From Mytilinidion resinicola (taxonomy: Eukaryota; Ascomycota; Dothideomycetes; Mytilinidiales; Mytilinidiaceae): 64,000 bases of DNA. Position numbers and translations under genes: made by a program. Positions within the stretch are counted from its first letter, which is position 1, and the number at the start of each line of letters is the position of its first letter. This document shows, one piece after another, positions 1-11,285 of this stretch. A model generated the notes under the pieces. It saw only the letters and a program-made list of their open reading frames with translations. It did not search any database and was not told where the DNA came from. Where the stretch lies: the NCBI RefSeq assembly GCF_010093595.1, contig NW_022985442.1, positions 1,573,656 through 1,637,655 on the forward strand, written 5' to 3'.

Positions 1-215
1 GGTGAAGGGCAGAAGGGGGAGAGGGAATTGCGGCGCTTGCATGCACGTGGATGGAGCACACCGGCGGGGTTTGGGGATACTCGGGAGGAGTGCATATGTA
101 GGTGTGTTGCGGGATTGCTGGACCGAGGATATGCGCACGCGGGTTGGAGGACGCATATGCGGGTGTGGTGGGAGGCTGGGATGATGGGGGTTGGAGTGTC
201 AGTGTGGAGTGGAGC

Positions 216-245
216 GGGCAGGGCAGGGCAGGGCAGGGCAGGGCA
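216..245. repeat. GGGCA pentanucleotide minisatellite, 6 copies
   Basis: Six perfect head-to-tail copies of GGGCA are read directly. It lies in the G-rich leader with no gene around it. Confidence 0.9.
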
Positions 246-2286
246 AGTTCCCGTGGGCTGGCGGATACTCGCATTGCATCGCTCACGAGCGCGAATGATT
301 CGTGTTTCAGGTGAGAGTTCTCGCGTGGCTGGCATGGGGAGTGGATCGTGCAGTCCCTGGGATCGAGGGACATGTAGGCGTACGGAGAGCCATGGTTGGA
401 TTTGTTTCGCGGTCTGGCGATTTGTTGAAGCTGCGGAGTGGCCCCCAGGGGTGCATTAGCTTGGAGGGGTAGCTGGGTAGATGAGAGGGGTTGGATTATA
501 TTACTTCAACGGAAAAAGGCGAGGCGAACCATGGGACTGCGATTGGGAAGCGGTTGGATGCAGCGAAACGGGGTGGCGGGAGGCGGGAGGCGGGTCGGGC
601 CGGGGGAGCTTTCCGGGGTAGGAGAGCGAGCCTCTTGGGGCGTGGAGATCGGGCACTGTGAGAGAGAACGGTAGTGTTGTGATAGGTTGTCATCGAGTTT
701 TCTGAGATCAGGAGTGTGTTCGGGATATGGACAGAACAATGGGTATGATTTTGGAGTGTCAGGACTCGTCGATGTAATATGCTAGTCTCATTCAATGTTA
801 CTGGGAGTATTGATTGCATCTATGTTTGATCTGCAGGATCCAGACGGATCATGCTTATCGGTCTGAAGTTTTGGACATCAATCTTCACCCTTAGCTCTAC
901 GGGAATCCATGAGCTATTCCAGACAATGAAATGTTGAGGCTTATGGAAGGATTGAAGGGCACGGGAGACATTCATACAAGGAGAAACCCTGATGCACACT
1001 AGTAGACTCTCAATACATGTTCAATACTCACCCGGCTAAGAAGCTCTGGAATAGGCTGAATGTTTACCTAAAAAGTTTCCATAGTCAGGGAAGATCCTGT
1101 GATGTTCCGAAGATGCTGAAACTCCCTGCAGAAAGATGAAAGCGGTCTAGAAACAGCGGTTCCATTGCAGCCATACGAATGGAACAGGAATGAAAAGACT
1201 AGATTTGTTTACGAGACGCTACAGGCCACAGAGTGGGCCATAGTCGCGAAGTAGCGTCTTCAGAGTCCTACAAGCTGATTGTTTTGTTTCAATAGAGGGC
1301 AGCAAGAGGCACAGTGCGAGGGCGAAGCTGCGGTGGAAATAAGCTCATAGCTCATGGTGTCGGGATGGCCCTAAAGAGTGAGAGTCTGAAATTGCCATTT
1401 CTGGAATGGGCACGGGCCAGGGGCATTTGACGAGGTCGAGGAATGTAAGAGCAGGACGGCGAGAAACAACACAGACCTATGAAAACCTACATCTGCAACA
1501 GCTCCCGACAGCTCCTTTCTGGGAGCGAACTTGCTCGAGCATCTACGAGCCTGAGATTCTATTGTTTGCGAAACAACAGGCTGGACAATGAGGCTGGTGG
1601 ATGGGTGGTTGACGCACCGCCGGACCGATGGACCCAAGCACCAGGTCGGCGAGGTCGCGATGGAACACAACGGCTGAAATTTAAGTGGACAAACAGTCAA
1701 AGACATGTCTCGAGACATGCGGCCACGGCTGGGAGGGTCGTTCTCGTGGCGAGGGCTCCGCCGCATGCAGGTCGGGGCTTTCTGGTAGCGGCCAGCAGGC
1801 CAAGGCCGATATGTGCACGACTCGACGCACCTCAGGAGTCGGCCGCACTCGGCGACACCACGTATGCTCGAGAGATGGCGTCTCGAGCCACGAGGGATGG
1901 CGAGATACGAAGGTGCGCAGCCATGACTTGGGCACGGCAATCGCAGGTGTTGATGTGCATCCCAGATCTACAGGCGGGACGCAGGTGGGGGATTGAGCAA
2001 CAGCTAGATTGGCGACGTCGAATCGAATCGCGATGCAGGCATTCCAAATGTCAGCAGCCGTGGAGAGACGCCATCTCGTGGTCGCGCACCGGGAGCCTAC
2101 GGCAGCGCGAGAACAGGGCGGAAGCGACGGGCTTAGGCGCCGGGTGCTGAAACATGCTGCCGTCCACGTCGTCGATGGTGTTGAATCGGGATCAGGGCGA
2201 CCAACATCGGGATGAGGTCCACTGGCCCCGGACCGCGGGGGCTTGCCAAGAAGGGTGTCGAATGGAAGGCCACCCGCATGAATCTT

Positions 2287-2383
2287 CGGCATCCCGCCAC
2301 TGAGCGGGCCAAGTGCTGGTGGAAGGCCATGATTGCTCGGCATCCCGCCACCAAGCGGCCGCAGAGCTGGAGGAAGTGCATGA
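2287..2383. repeat. imperfect tandem duplication, about 51 bp unit
   Basis: Two adjacent units both start CGGCATCCCGCCAC and continue with AAGCGG/GAGCGG, a GCTGG-GGAAG core and end in CATGA. They begin at about 2287 and 2338. The copies have diverged by several substitutions without losing register. Confidence 0.75.
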
Positions 2384-2486
2384 CAGGACGCTGCTGCAGC
2401 TTTCTGCACCAGTCCAAATGTCGGCCGGCGTGGTGCAGCACCGTCCATGCTGGGCAGGGCAAGGCGGCCGCTGTTCGAATGAAGCA

Positions 2487-2518
2487 CACGCACCACGCAC
2501 CACGCACCACGCACCACG
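2487..2518. repeat. CACGCAC heptamer repeat, 4 copies plus a partial copy
   Basis: Four perfect copies of CACGCAC run from 2487 to 2514, followed by a truncated CACG. Confidence 0.9.
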
Positions 2519-3000
2519 GTCGGATTAAAACTGTCGCCAGGCACAGGCACAGACACGCTGCTGGCATGCGTCATGCTGGCTACCGGTGCACAACAGCTCA
2601 CCGTCACACCGTGGCTTGAGGTTTGTGCCGCCAGCCCTGACGCGATATCGCCTGCATCCCCTTCGGACGGAGCACGACGCAGCATGCGCATCGAGCACCG
2701 AATGGCTTGGGCGATCGCACTGGCCGGCCTCTCGTTGGACGCCGCGCCCCTGGATGGCCCTGCATCGTCCATCTGCCCCGGAACGGCACCGCTGAAGACA
2801 CGGAGCCCCTGACGGCCCTGAGCTGCCACAAGACGTCCTCGAATTGAGGCCGACGACACCCTCACGGGCAAGGCGACACAGATATTGGCAATGCATCGCT
2901 GCTCGCAGGGCTCAGGGGCCAGGCACCGCTTTGCAGCCGTCCAGTGAGATCAGCGGCGCTTTTCCACAGCTCCTCTCGTGGCACTCGAATCCTGGGGCAG

Positions 3001-3036
3001 TCCTGGGCAGTCCTGGGCAGTCCTGGGCAGTCCTGG
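3001..3036. repeat. TCCTGGGCAG decamer repeat, 3 copies plus a partial copy
   Basis: Three perfect copies of the 10 bp unit start at 3001, 3011 and 3021, then TCCTGG. A diverged copy precedes them at 2990-3000. Confidence 0.9.
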
Positions 3037-3458
3037 AGCTAGCCTGTCGATCCTCTAGCAGTCTTTGGTTCGCCGGCAGCTTCGGCGAGAACGCCCAGTG
3101 CCTCTGCTGCATCTCTCCCAGCCAGACACCACCCGTGGACCCCTCGACCTCTCCAAATCCCCCAGGACTCCCACCAACAAGAGACACCATGCGCCCTACC
3201 ATTCCGCTGTCTACTCCCTGACTACCCGCATCCCAGTGCCTGTCCACTTGCTTCACATTGGCGTACACGGCGCCACTCACGCTGTGCCATTGCGCCCACC
3301 GCCAGCAGACATGGTCACGTAGCCGCCATTCTTGAAGAGTAACCCACCCTCAGTCCCTCGCCCATTGCGGCTCATAAACCCTGAGCTGGACTCCTCAATT
3401 GACCTAGCATAGCCCTTTCCGTCCCTCCACACCGCCAATTGCACCACCATAGCTCAAT

Positions 3459-6400
3459 ATGGCTCGTGGCTCCAAATTCTCTTTCCCCATACCGGGGCGC
3501 CGCAACCATGCCAAAAAGGACGTCGTTGAGACGAGCTCCATTCCGTCCGTCGACTCCCACTATCCCGAATACACTCCGCGCGTGGAAGACCCTTCGAAAC
3601 CCTCAAAGGCCGAGCGATTGCTAGGGACTTCCAATCTTGCCCTTCGCCAGTCCTCACGCCAACAGCCACAGCCACCGACGCGGACTGCGCCAGTCCCCAT
3701 TCCTGAGCCCCCACAGAGCCCAGGTTACATGACTGTCACTGTGTCTGAGGCCAGCTTTGGCTCGGATTACACAGACCACGCCTCGTCGACAGCTGTCGAA
3801 GACGTGGCCCACCCGCCACGGTGGCAGAGTCTCCATCCACGCCCGTCATCCAATCTCCTGGGAAACGCATATAACAACGACAGAGGGCGTGCCGGCTCTA
3901 TTGGGAGCACAGTCAGCAGGCAAATCCACGGCCAAGGCTCTTCCTCGACCCTACGCTCCTTTTATGATGCTCACAAGTCTCCCCTGGCAGTCTCCCAACA
4001 AACGTCTGCTTCTGCGGTCCGGGATATGGCCTTACGAAAGGGCGAGCGGCCCATACATCCAGGAGAGCACGCAAAATCTACCCCAAGTCTTCCCTTGCAT
4101 CAAGACCAGGAAAGCGCAAAGCGACAGGCCAAGAAGAACAAACCCCCTCGACTGGATCTGTCTCGGCTATTCCCTAAACCTCGGACCCAGAATTCGAGCA
4201 ATGGGGCACCTCTACTCTCGCCGACCAAGATGGTCAACTCTCCTATGCCCATGTCGGCCACCTCCGAAGATTTCCCCCGCAATCCTGCGGCCTCGCAACG
4301 TGAGACGACACCTGCCCCATCCGTCAAAAGTGTGCAACGCTCGGATCCTCCAGCGCCCTCTCGAGTAGAGCGTCCGAAGAACCAAAAGGCCAAAGGAAAA
4401 GAAGCTAAGAATCAAAAAGCTTTCAAGCGGGATGTCTTTGACAACGCCAAGGTCAACGTCCGCCGACCTCCCCGTGGCATCCAGCATTGGTTTGAGGGAC
4501 TGGACGAGGAGGATGAAGAAGAGGACGACGACATCCCACCACCGCCACCAATTCCAGAACGAGCTCCTCCAAAGCCAGCGCCGGTGCGGGCTTTCAATCT
4601 GGCTCCTTTGAGGAAGAGTTCTCTTGGTAGGGTCCTGCCTAGAGAGGTCGTAGCGCCCAAGTTAGACCGAACGCAGACGTCGCATTTGAGTCCCGCAACT
4701 CAGATGGAGTTCTACAAGACCCCGGCCCCGAGGCGCCCACTTCACCGCCAGCGATCAGCTAGTAACCAGTCTGTCGACAGTCAAGTAACGGCAATCTCGT
4801 CGAGGTCCAAATTTTCAACCTCAAACTTGCAAGACAACAGTGTGCTGTCCATGTCCTCCTCCGATGAGGAATATGAGGCCGAGCCACACAAGCCGGTAGC
4901 CCCAGTCCGGGATAGTCTTGCTGTCTCGACCGACAATGAGGGCGAGATCATCATTGGTAAAGCCCAAGCTTTCGAAGTCAAGCCAAGGCCCAAACACGGT
5001 CGCAACGAGTCCAATAGAAGACGACCGTCGGAATCGACCCTGAGCATGACATCGGTCTCGACGAGCGCTGCCACGATTGAGGTAATGCTTTCGCCGGATC
5101 CACACTCGTCTTACCTACCGCGGCACTCTCGCACCAAAGCATCGCGGCATAGTCGACAGCCATCAGCCATACCTGAGCATGATACGCGTCCACGAACTGC
5201 AAGTGCCGGTGAGACTGCAGCACTATCCCCAACTATGAGCCCTCGCAGTGCAAAAACCTCACGCAGCGAGCCTCGATCAACTCGAAGCGAGCAACACAAG
5301 CTGATGGCTGTCACTGAGGAGGAAGAGGCCTTGTTAGAGATGATGCGACGCAAAAGGGCCGCCATGGCAAAGCACAGCTTCTCTGAAGGTTACAAGACCG
5401 CATTAACGCAAGCGACAAAGCGTGGCGACACACCAACTCCTCGAAACGATGAGGATCTGCACAGAACATCTGGCTTTCTGGTCATGGACAGCCCTGGCAG
5501 TGGCCTAACGACAGGCCATCCGGCGTCAATATCGTCAAATTACTCGAAGCAAGGCTCGGTCTCTGGCTCTGATACTCTGACTTCTCTTGGCTCCGTAAGG
5601 GGTCGACCCAAGAAGACCCAAAAGTCATCGGTTATCCCTACAAGCATACTTCGCGATACGTCCTCCTCTGACTCCAACACTGCCCCACATTATCAATACT
5701 CTGAAATCGATTCCCCAGCACGTAACAACCCTCGATATCAGTTGTCAGCCCATCTCGACTTCTCTCCCCTCGACCCATTCCCGTCAACACCAACAAGCGC
5801 TAGCATCGCGTCTCCTACAACTGCCAGCCATGCATCACCACTGCCATCACCTATAACACCTGGCCGTCCTGGCGAAGCCGACTTGATGGTCAAAGTTGCC
5901 GGCAGCGAGCCCAGCTGTAATGGGGACGAGGATCTCGTTCACAGCGCTGGTTCTATCGAGCCCTTCATGACATCTAGCATCGAAAAGCTTCACGAGAGCC
6001 ACCGCACGAGCGAAGTAAGCCCTCGCGCTCGTCGTCGAACTGCAAGTAGTGGCGCCGACGTACCTTTCGGCTCAGATGGTGTGCAGAGCCAGAACGTTTC
6101 TCGAAATGTGTCTCGACCAGAGTCACAAATGTCCCAGAGTCATCGACCGCATGTCTCACCACTTCACCAACACACTTTTGAGAGCCTCGACACCTCAGAC
6201 ACCCCTGAGCTGTATCACTCCGAGCCTAAAAGCGCTCGCACCCGCCCATCCCGTCGCAACTCTAGCATCGTCGCACCTCAACGCAGCGCCCGTACCAGCG
6301 TCGCGTCTTCCACCACTCCATCAACGGCTCCCACGTCTCGCTCCGTACGTGACAGCCGCATCAGCAAATCCTCGCGCCTGAGTCGGGAGAACAGCCTCAA

Positions 6401-6515
6401 GAAGCGGGAAAGCTTAGTCCCGTCCACAATCAGCACCCGATGCAGTGTCAGCGACGACGTCCTAGCCGCTTGGGGCAGCCTGGGCGGCTGGCGAACTTTT
6501 GAGGAACGCGTTTAA
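3459..6515 (+). CDS. large intrinsically disordered fungal protein, function unknown
   Basis: A single open frame of 1018 codons with no visible intron. It starts MARGSKFSFPIPGRR just after a CT-rich leader and no better ATG lies upstream. The protein is almost entirely low complexity and rich in Ser, Pro, Arg and Thr, as expected for a disordered scaffold or regulator. Visible islands are an acidic run followed by a polyproline run near residues 345-368 (EEDEEEDDDIPPPPP), which could bind SH3 or profilin-type domains, and a short predicted helix near 615-640 (EEEEALLEMMRRKRAAM), the best candidate for a conserved functional motif. Many SR/SP/TP sites suggest heavy phosphorylation. There is no signal peptide and no membrane segment. 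I do not recognise a named family. It is a real gene with good confidence; any role is open. Confidence 0.85.
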   Translation: MARGSKFSFPIPGRRNHAKKDVVETSSIPSVDSHYPEYTPRVEDPSKPSKAERLLGTSNLALRQSSRQQPQPPTRTAPVPIPEPPQSPGYMTVTVSEASFGSDYTDHASSTAVEDVAHPPRWQSLHPRPSSNLLGNAYNNDRGRAGSIGSTVSRQIHGQGSSSTLRSFYDAHKSPLAVSQQTSASAVRDMALRKGERPIHPGEHAKSTPSLPLHQDQESAKRQAKKNKPPRLDLSRLFPKPRTQNSSNGAPLLSPTKMVNSPMPMSATSEDFPRNPAASQRETTPAPSVKSVQRSDPPAPSRVERPKNQKAKGKEAKNQKAFKRDVFDNAKVNVRRPPRGIQHWFEGLDEEDEEEDDDIPPPPPIPERAPPKPAPVRAFNLAPLRKSSLGRVLPREVVAPKLDRTQTSHLSPATQMEFYKTPAPRRPLHRQRSASNQSVDSQVTAISSRSKFSTSNLQDNSVLSMSSSDEEYEAEPHKPVAPVRDSLAVSTDNEGEIIIGKAQAFEVKPRPKHGRNESNRRRPSESTLSMTSVSTSAATIEVMLSPDPHSSYLPRHSRTKASRHSRQPSAIPEHDTRPRTASAGETAALSPTMSPRSAKTSRSEPRSTRSEQHKLMAVTEEEEALLEMMRRKRAAMAKHSFSEGYKTALTQATKRGDTPTPRNDEDLHRTSGFLVMDSPGSGLTTGHPASISSNYSKQGSVSGSDTLTSLGSVRGRPKKTQKSSVIPTSILRDTSSSDSNTAPHYQYSEIDSPARNNPRYQLSAHLDFSPLDPFPSTPTSASIASPTTASHASPLPSPITPGRPGEADLMVKVAGSEPSCNGDEDLVHSAGSIEPFMTSSIEKLHESHRTSEVSPRARRRTASSGADVPFGSDGVQSQNVSRNVSRPESQMSQSHRPHVSPLHQHTFESLDTSDTPELYHSEPKSARTRPSRRNSSIVAPQRSARTSVASSTTPSTAPTSRSVRDSRISKSSRLSRENSLKKRESLVPSTISTRCSVSDDVLAAWGSLGGWRTFEERV

Positions 6516-7410
6516 ACCTTCGTCTCTGCCGCGTCGTGGTGTGAACTTCTTTAATGCTGGAATTCGGACGGGTAGATGGATGGGCTGATGGGACTGTGAT
6601 GATTGGGACATGGGTTTCTTATATCTATCACTGATGTTCATGTCGCTTGGGAGGGGTTTTGCTATCTAACCTTTTACTCTTTCCTTTATTCAATATTTTT
6701 ACTAAAATTTCTGCTTAATGCCTCGCGGCCTCTTTTTCGTCGGACAATACCCATTCCCCGACTTGATACCCTACGCCTCCTAGAAGGGCTTTTTTGGCGA
6801 GTTCTCCCAAAAAGTCAAGGTTAATCAAGCGCTATCTCTGTTTCCTTATCGTCGTTAGTCGTTTTCATGCAAGCAAGGGCGCTCTGGTTTTGGTCAAGGT
6901 CACTCTGCACGCAGACTCTTCAACATCTGCTGATGTGGGTTTGGGAAAGATGGAGTGTGAGTGAGTGAGTGAGTGAGTGAGGGTTGCATACGAAGGGTAT
7001 TGGTTCACTGATGGGGAACCTTTCACATACATATAAATAGCTCCGATGCACAGGGCGGCGAGCGCTGTAATGGTAATATGATATATCTGCATATACTTAT
7101 CATGCTTGTCCTTTGCTTTGCTTCTACAGGAAACTTCAAACCCTAAACCACTTTCCCGTCTCTTATCTCCTCCTCACCCAGAAAAGCCGCCTTGCAATCC
7201 GCCTCGTCCATCGCCAAGTCTTCCCCACCCCAAAACCCCGCACATTCCAATCTAATCATCCTCTCCACGAGATCGTCGGTTCGACCTTCCATTCGCCGCG
7301 ACACGAGAAATACGAAGGAGGCTGTGCACGCGCCATCACGAGAGCATCTGGTGACCTGAATTTGGTCCTACAAATCCGAGTGAGATTGACTCGAGAATCA
7401 AGCTTGAAGC
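6516..7410. other. intergenic region, 3' flank and promoter
   Basis: AT-richer, T-rich 3' flank of the preceding gene, then a GTGA microsatellite, then a CT/CA-rich leader before the start codon at 7411. The short open frames here have no coding character. Confidence 0.6.
6957..6980. repeat. GTGA tetranucleotide microsatellite, 6 copies
   Basis: Six perfect GTGA units are read directly in the intergenic region. Confidence 0.9.
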
Positions 7411-9002
7411 ATGCCGACTAAATACGTCTACGAGGACGAGGCTGATCTGAATGCGAGGGTGAAGGTATGTTTTTTCCCCAATACAGTTCCTTCCATTTGA
7501 TTTCAATCTAAACCCATTACATCCCCTATTCCACCAGCCCGTACTGATATCTCCAGGCTCCATATCACACCTCAGCCTCCCCCATCTCCTCCCTCCCGCA
7601 TAAACGCGCTCTCACTACTTCAACCACGGCGACAACTTCCCCTCTCCTACCATCTTCTTCTTCTTCTTCTCCTTCAAATACGACAGTGTTCCACATCTAC
7701 CACACAAAACGCCACTTCAGCATAACCCCAACCCTCCACCCCGCCAAAGAGCGCCGCTGGGTCCCGCGCAAGAAAGCAGCGCGCCTCGCGCGTCAAGAAC
7801 GCCGCCTTGAAAAAGCGACCGCGAACGCGTCGGCGGAGACCCAGCATCCCTCTTCCTCCCCCACCCCAAACAAGACCACGTTCGAAGACGACAACCCCCC
7901 TGCGTCAAAAGAGCCCAAGCACCCACCCAACCCCAACGACTCAGGCAACGCAGACACCGACAGCCCCGACCTCACCGAATTCTTCCTCTACACCCCGGGC
8001 CTGAGCTTCCACTCCCCCCCGCCGCGCGTCCTCCTCGCCGGCTCTGGATCCCGGCCGCACTCCACCCCCCTCGCCCTCATCCACACCTCCCCCCTCTGGC
8101 GCACCTGGAGAATCCAACTCGGCGCCTCCCTCGCGGCCCCCGGCGTCATCGACCCCCGCGGCCTCGTCAGCTACGCGCACAACGGCGGCTCTGCGCGCGT
8201 CTTGAAAGCCGACGACAAGGCGCTCCGGGGTTACAAAGTGCGTAACTGGCGGGTGTGGGGCGAGTCGGGGCGGGCGTACGTAAAGGGGGTGGTGGCGGCG
8301 CGGAGGGCGAGGCCGGAGGGGTGGGTGGATCCGGATACGGGGTGCGGTGCTGGCGCTGGTGCTGTTGGAGACGTGGGGAGTGACGTGGTGGTTGCGGCGA
8401 GGGCGGACGAGGTGGCGTATCTCCGCTGGGCATCGCCGTTCTCGCGGGAGCCGCGGCGGTACGTGTTTGCGTATGCGGGGGTGGAGTTTTTCTGGAAGGG
8501 GACGCGGACGGTGAGGGAGGGGGGTTGGTGTGGGGACTGGGTGAGGTGGAATCATTTGAAGCTTGTGGCGAGGGTTCCTGGTGGGGATCCGGTTACCATT
8601 GCTGGGTCGAAATCTAGGAGGAGGAAGAGAGGGAAAGGGGGGGATGGGGATGGTGGTGTGTTTGGGAAAGAGGTTTGTCTTGGGACGTACACCTGTTCCC
8701 TCTCGACGCTCAAATCGGGGCAGCTGTGTCTCTTCGATGCGGCGATCTGGAGGTTCGTGGTGGAGCATTCCCCGGCTTCGTTGCCGGGATTTCGGGATCC
8801 GAGGATCGGGGAGGTTGAGACTGGGGAGGGGGAGATTGGCGATGAGGAGTTGGAGGAGCGGGTAAGGGCATTGAAGAAGACGAGGTTGTATGCGGTGATT
8901 GTGGCGACGGCGATGTGTATGGTGCTGGGAGAGAAGGAGAAACGGGAGACGCTGAGGGCGATTTTGGAGGCGGCAGCTGAGGGGGCGGGTGGGGGGGGTT
9001 GA
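7411..9002 (+). CDS. fungal protein of unknown function, 499 aa
   Basis: Two exons, 7411-7464 and 7557-9002. The 92 nt intron starts GTATGT and ends CTCCAG with a CTGAT branch-like site; the join keeps frame and gives an N-terminus MPTKYVYEDEADLNARVK. The first ATG is chosen because it opens the short first exon right after the leader. The protein has a basic linker (about residues 75-105, RKKAARLARQERRLEKA), a disordered segment, then a folded-looking part with FFLYTPGLSF, PLWRTWRIQLG and YVFAYAGVEFFWKGTRTV, and a C-terminal helix RLYAVIVATAMCMVLGEKEKR. The beta-rich core with a W-K-G-T motif is loosely like tubby/scramblase-type folds, a weak inference only. The coding strand is very C-rich up to about 8220 and very G-rich after, an abrupt skew switch. 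Confidence 0.75.
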
Positions 9003-9877
9003 TCAGGTTGGAACGAAGTGCTGAATCGAATTTTTGGTTGAGTGTTTATTCAAATGGGCATTTGCGCCTTCGCTGGTATCGAAACGACAGAAGATGACGG
9101 GAAAAAGTGAGAAATAAGATGTCAAAGACTTTGAGGCGTACACCTACGGCATCACCAACAAGTAGGTACGCACTGCAGTCTCCTCCAAGCCCTCGACACC
9201 AAAAGAAAAGAAAAGGTCCAAAAAGATTGAAATAAAAGAAGAGCATAACCCGCGCGACCCGGGGATCGAACCTCAGCTACACAAAAGGACAAAAAGTGAG
9301 CTTCGCCAGGGGTTCATGACTCCCGCTGACACCTGCAGTGGTCGCTATGCACCAGACTAATGTCTACTACCGCACACTGGTGACTCGTGGGAGGCCAAGG
9401 AATTTTTCGAAATATAACGTTTGGTTAAGTGAGAAGTGAGATGGCATATGTTTTAAGCGAGGTCGGGTCGGCTGGGGAACGGGCAGATGCGAAGAATGAG
9501 GCGGTTCCAACGGCGCGCTCAGTGCCTTGCCGGAAGTCTGGATACACTTGCCCACCATCATTGGAGGTGCTTCGGCACATTCTGAAAGTTTTGATAAGAT
9601 GTAAGGTTTCTGAGAGCTTGAATTAGACAAAGCTTGCCGCTGTTTATGGTGCGTCAGCACATTACCATACTTCTGAGAAAAGATCAAAAGACGATGTGCC
9701 CAGACTTTGTGTCCTGGTGCTTTATGGTCGTTCGGGCTTCCACCGGTAGTTACATAGAAATGAGAGAAAATGGCAGAAAGATAACAAGATACTTCAAAAC
9801 TCAAGACGTACTTATACCAATAACCCACAGATAGACCTCCAACGAGCTCCTACGACATTTCAGCAGTAAAACCTCCT
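9003..9877. other. intergenic region between two convergent genes
   Basis: No gene supported. At 9248-9340 the minus strand has a tRNA-like B box (GGTTCGATCCC) but no complete cloverleaf. A 153-codon minus-strand frame at 9367-9828 has no recognisable domain and an unlikely composition. Confidence 0.5.
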
Positions 9878-10639
9878 TCACACCCCAACCGCTTCCACAA
9901 ACCCCTCCGCTATACTCCCAAACCTCTCCTCCCACATCCTCCTCTCCACCTCCAGCTGGCCCCCTCCTCTCAAACTCGGATGCACATCCAACACCCTCCT
10001 CAGCCCGCTGTGCCCCATCAACAACTCCTCATAGTCTCCCGCACCCAGCACCCCATCCCGCCTCCTCACCCACAGCCTTTCAACCTGCCCAGCGAGATCC
10101 GCGAACACGCCACTGAAGCCCATCGCCGCAGCGTCAGAACACTCGATCTCAGCCCGCGACAGCGGCGTGCGGAATGGGTTCATGTAGAACGAGTTGTACA
10201 CGCCGTGGATCCACGCAAAGACAGCAGGCGTGCGGATCTCCTGGACCCGCCCGCCGGGAATCGTCGCGTCCAGGTCGATGTTGACGCCCATGTAGGCCAG
10301 GGTTTGGAGGGGGCGCACATCCAAGTCGAGATCCAGAACCAGGTAGTACTTAACGCGAACCAGGAGCGTCCAGCGGCGGATTAGCAGCAGGGCATGGTGG
10401 GAGAGACTCCCGAGCCAGGAGACGATGCTGTTGATGGAAGTCTGGGTGAGGAGGTTCAGGACGAAGCGCTGGGTTTTGTAGAAGAGGGGGAGGGATTCGG
10501 CGCGTAGGAGGCGGCATGTATGGGTGATGGCAGGGGCTTGGAGAGAGTCGGGCCGTCGGGTTGAGAAGGAGAAGAGATAGATAGTTTCGCGGAGTTCGGC
10601 GGGGAGGGAGAGGAGGCGGAAGGGAGTGGTGCTGGTCAT
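9878..10639 (-). CDS. F-box-like fungal protein
   Basis: A 253 aa frame starting MTSTTPFRLLSLPAELRETIY. The open frame extends 32 codons further upstream, but the ATG at 10639 is preferred because the F-box-type signature LSLPAELRETIYLFSF begins right after it. The motif continues with ITHTCRLLRAESLPLFYKTQRF, the pattern of the many fungal proteins that carry a degenerate F-box followed by a variable C-terminal region. Such proteins usually act as substrate adaptors of SCF ubiquitin ligases, binding Skp1 through the N-terminal helices. No leucine-rich or WD repeats are visible after it. The specific target is unknown. The coding strand switches from C-rich (5' half) to G-rich (3' half) like several neighbours. 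Confidence 0.7.
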   Translation of the reverse strand: MTSTTPFRLLSLPAELRETIYLFSFSTRRPDSLQAPAITHTCRLLRAESLPLFYKTQRFVLNLLTQTSINSIVSWLGSLSHHALLLIRRWTLLVRVKYYLVLDLDLDVRPLQTLAYMGVNIDLDATIPGGRVQEIRTPAVFAWIHGVYNSFYMNPFRTPLSRAEIECSDAAAMGFSGVFADLAGQVERLWVRRRDGVLGAGDYEELLMGHSGLRRVLDVHPSLRGGGQLEVERRMWEERFGSIAEGFVEAVGV

Positions 10640-11285
10640 TTTTGTGGTTGATAGATTGAATTGGTGGATTGACGGGGAGCTGTGGTGGGAAGAGGGGCTG
10701 AGTTGACGTTGAAGTTTAGCTGTTAACCGTAACACTCGTAGTTAACCTTCCCCTGTCAGATTTCTGCCATTTGCCGAAAGGTCGGAATACTATCGTAATG
10801 TCTTGCAAACATTATAGTAGCTTCATTGAGCTTTTTGAGGGTCGATTTTTAGGATGCCGCCATAAGTACGTCTTAATTGTGTGATAGCTTGGGGTTTAGG
10901 GCTTGGGGTTAGTGTTGAGTGGCAGTAAGAGGGAAAACGAATCAAGACCAGACGTGGGGCCAAAAGCTGTTGTATTGATGATGGTGAGGAAGCTGGCTAT
11001 TGAGTGGAAGGAGGAAAGATATACACAAGATGCTGAGTAAGCTTGCTACACGGGAAGGGGCCGACAGTGTAAAAGGGGGCACCCTGACGGACTATGGGCG
11101 GGTGGACAATATATCAAAGCCACTAGCAAGATTTAGCTTATGCGGTTTATCACATTGCTTGAGGGTCCTAAAGGCACCACCCCAAAGCCCTTCAAAGACC
11201 TATGTGCCTATCCAAGAAGCCAACATCGATATATTAAAGTCTAACTCCCCAAACCAAAGCCACCATAGGCCCCCCAAACCAAGCC
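10640..11285. other. intergenic region
   Basis: 5' flank of the F-box-like gene and 3' flank of the MFS gene. Nothing beyond random short frames is seen. Confidence 0.5.

Larger units (their letters stand above)
1..3458. other. GC-rich gene-poor leader with minisatellites
   Basis: No gene is convincing here. Several long overlapping open frames exist on both strands (the longest is 1681-2871 on the minus strand), but they are low-complexity, share no recognisable domain and are what GC-rich DNA produces by chance. The stretch contains short tandem repeats (listed separately) and ends in a pyrimidine-rich leader just before the start codon at 3459, so its right end is probably promoter and 5' UTR of that gene. 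Confidence 0.6.

Noticed and set aside
1681..2871. 396-codon open frame on the minus strand
   Set aside because: GC-rich DNA gives long chance frames; the composition is Ala/Arg/Pro/Ser-random, it contains a tandem repeat, overlaps other long frames on both strands and has no domain.
7941..8768. 275-codon minus-strand frame
   Set aside because: Antisense shadow of the 499 aa gene, whose plus-strand frame has a coherent exon structure; the shadow is Pro/Arg repeats caused by skewed base composition.
9248..9345. Possible tRNA on the minus strand (B box GGTTCGATCCC, A-box-like TGGCGAAGCTC)
   Set aside because: The T stem does not pair, no acceptor stem of seven pairs can be formed with the right spacing, and no anticodon loop with a conserved U33 is found. 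At most a decayed tRNA-derived fragment.
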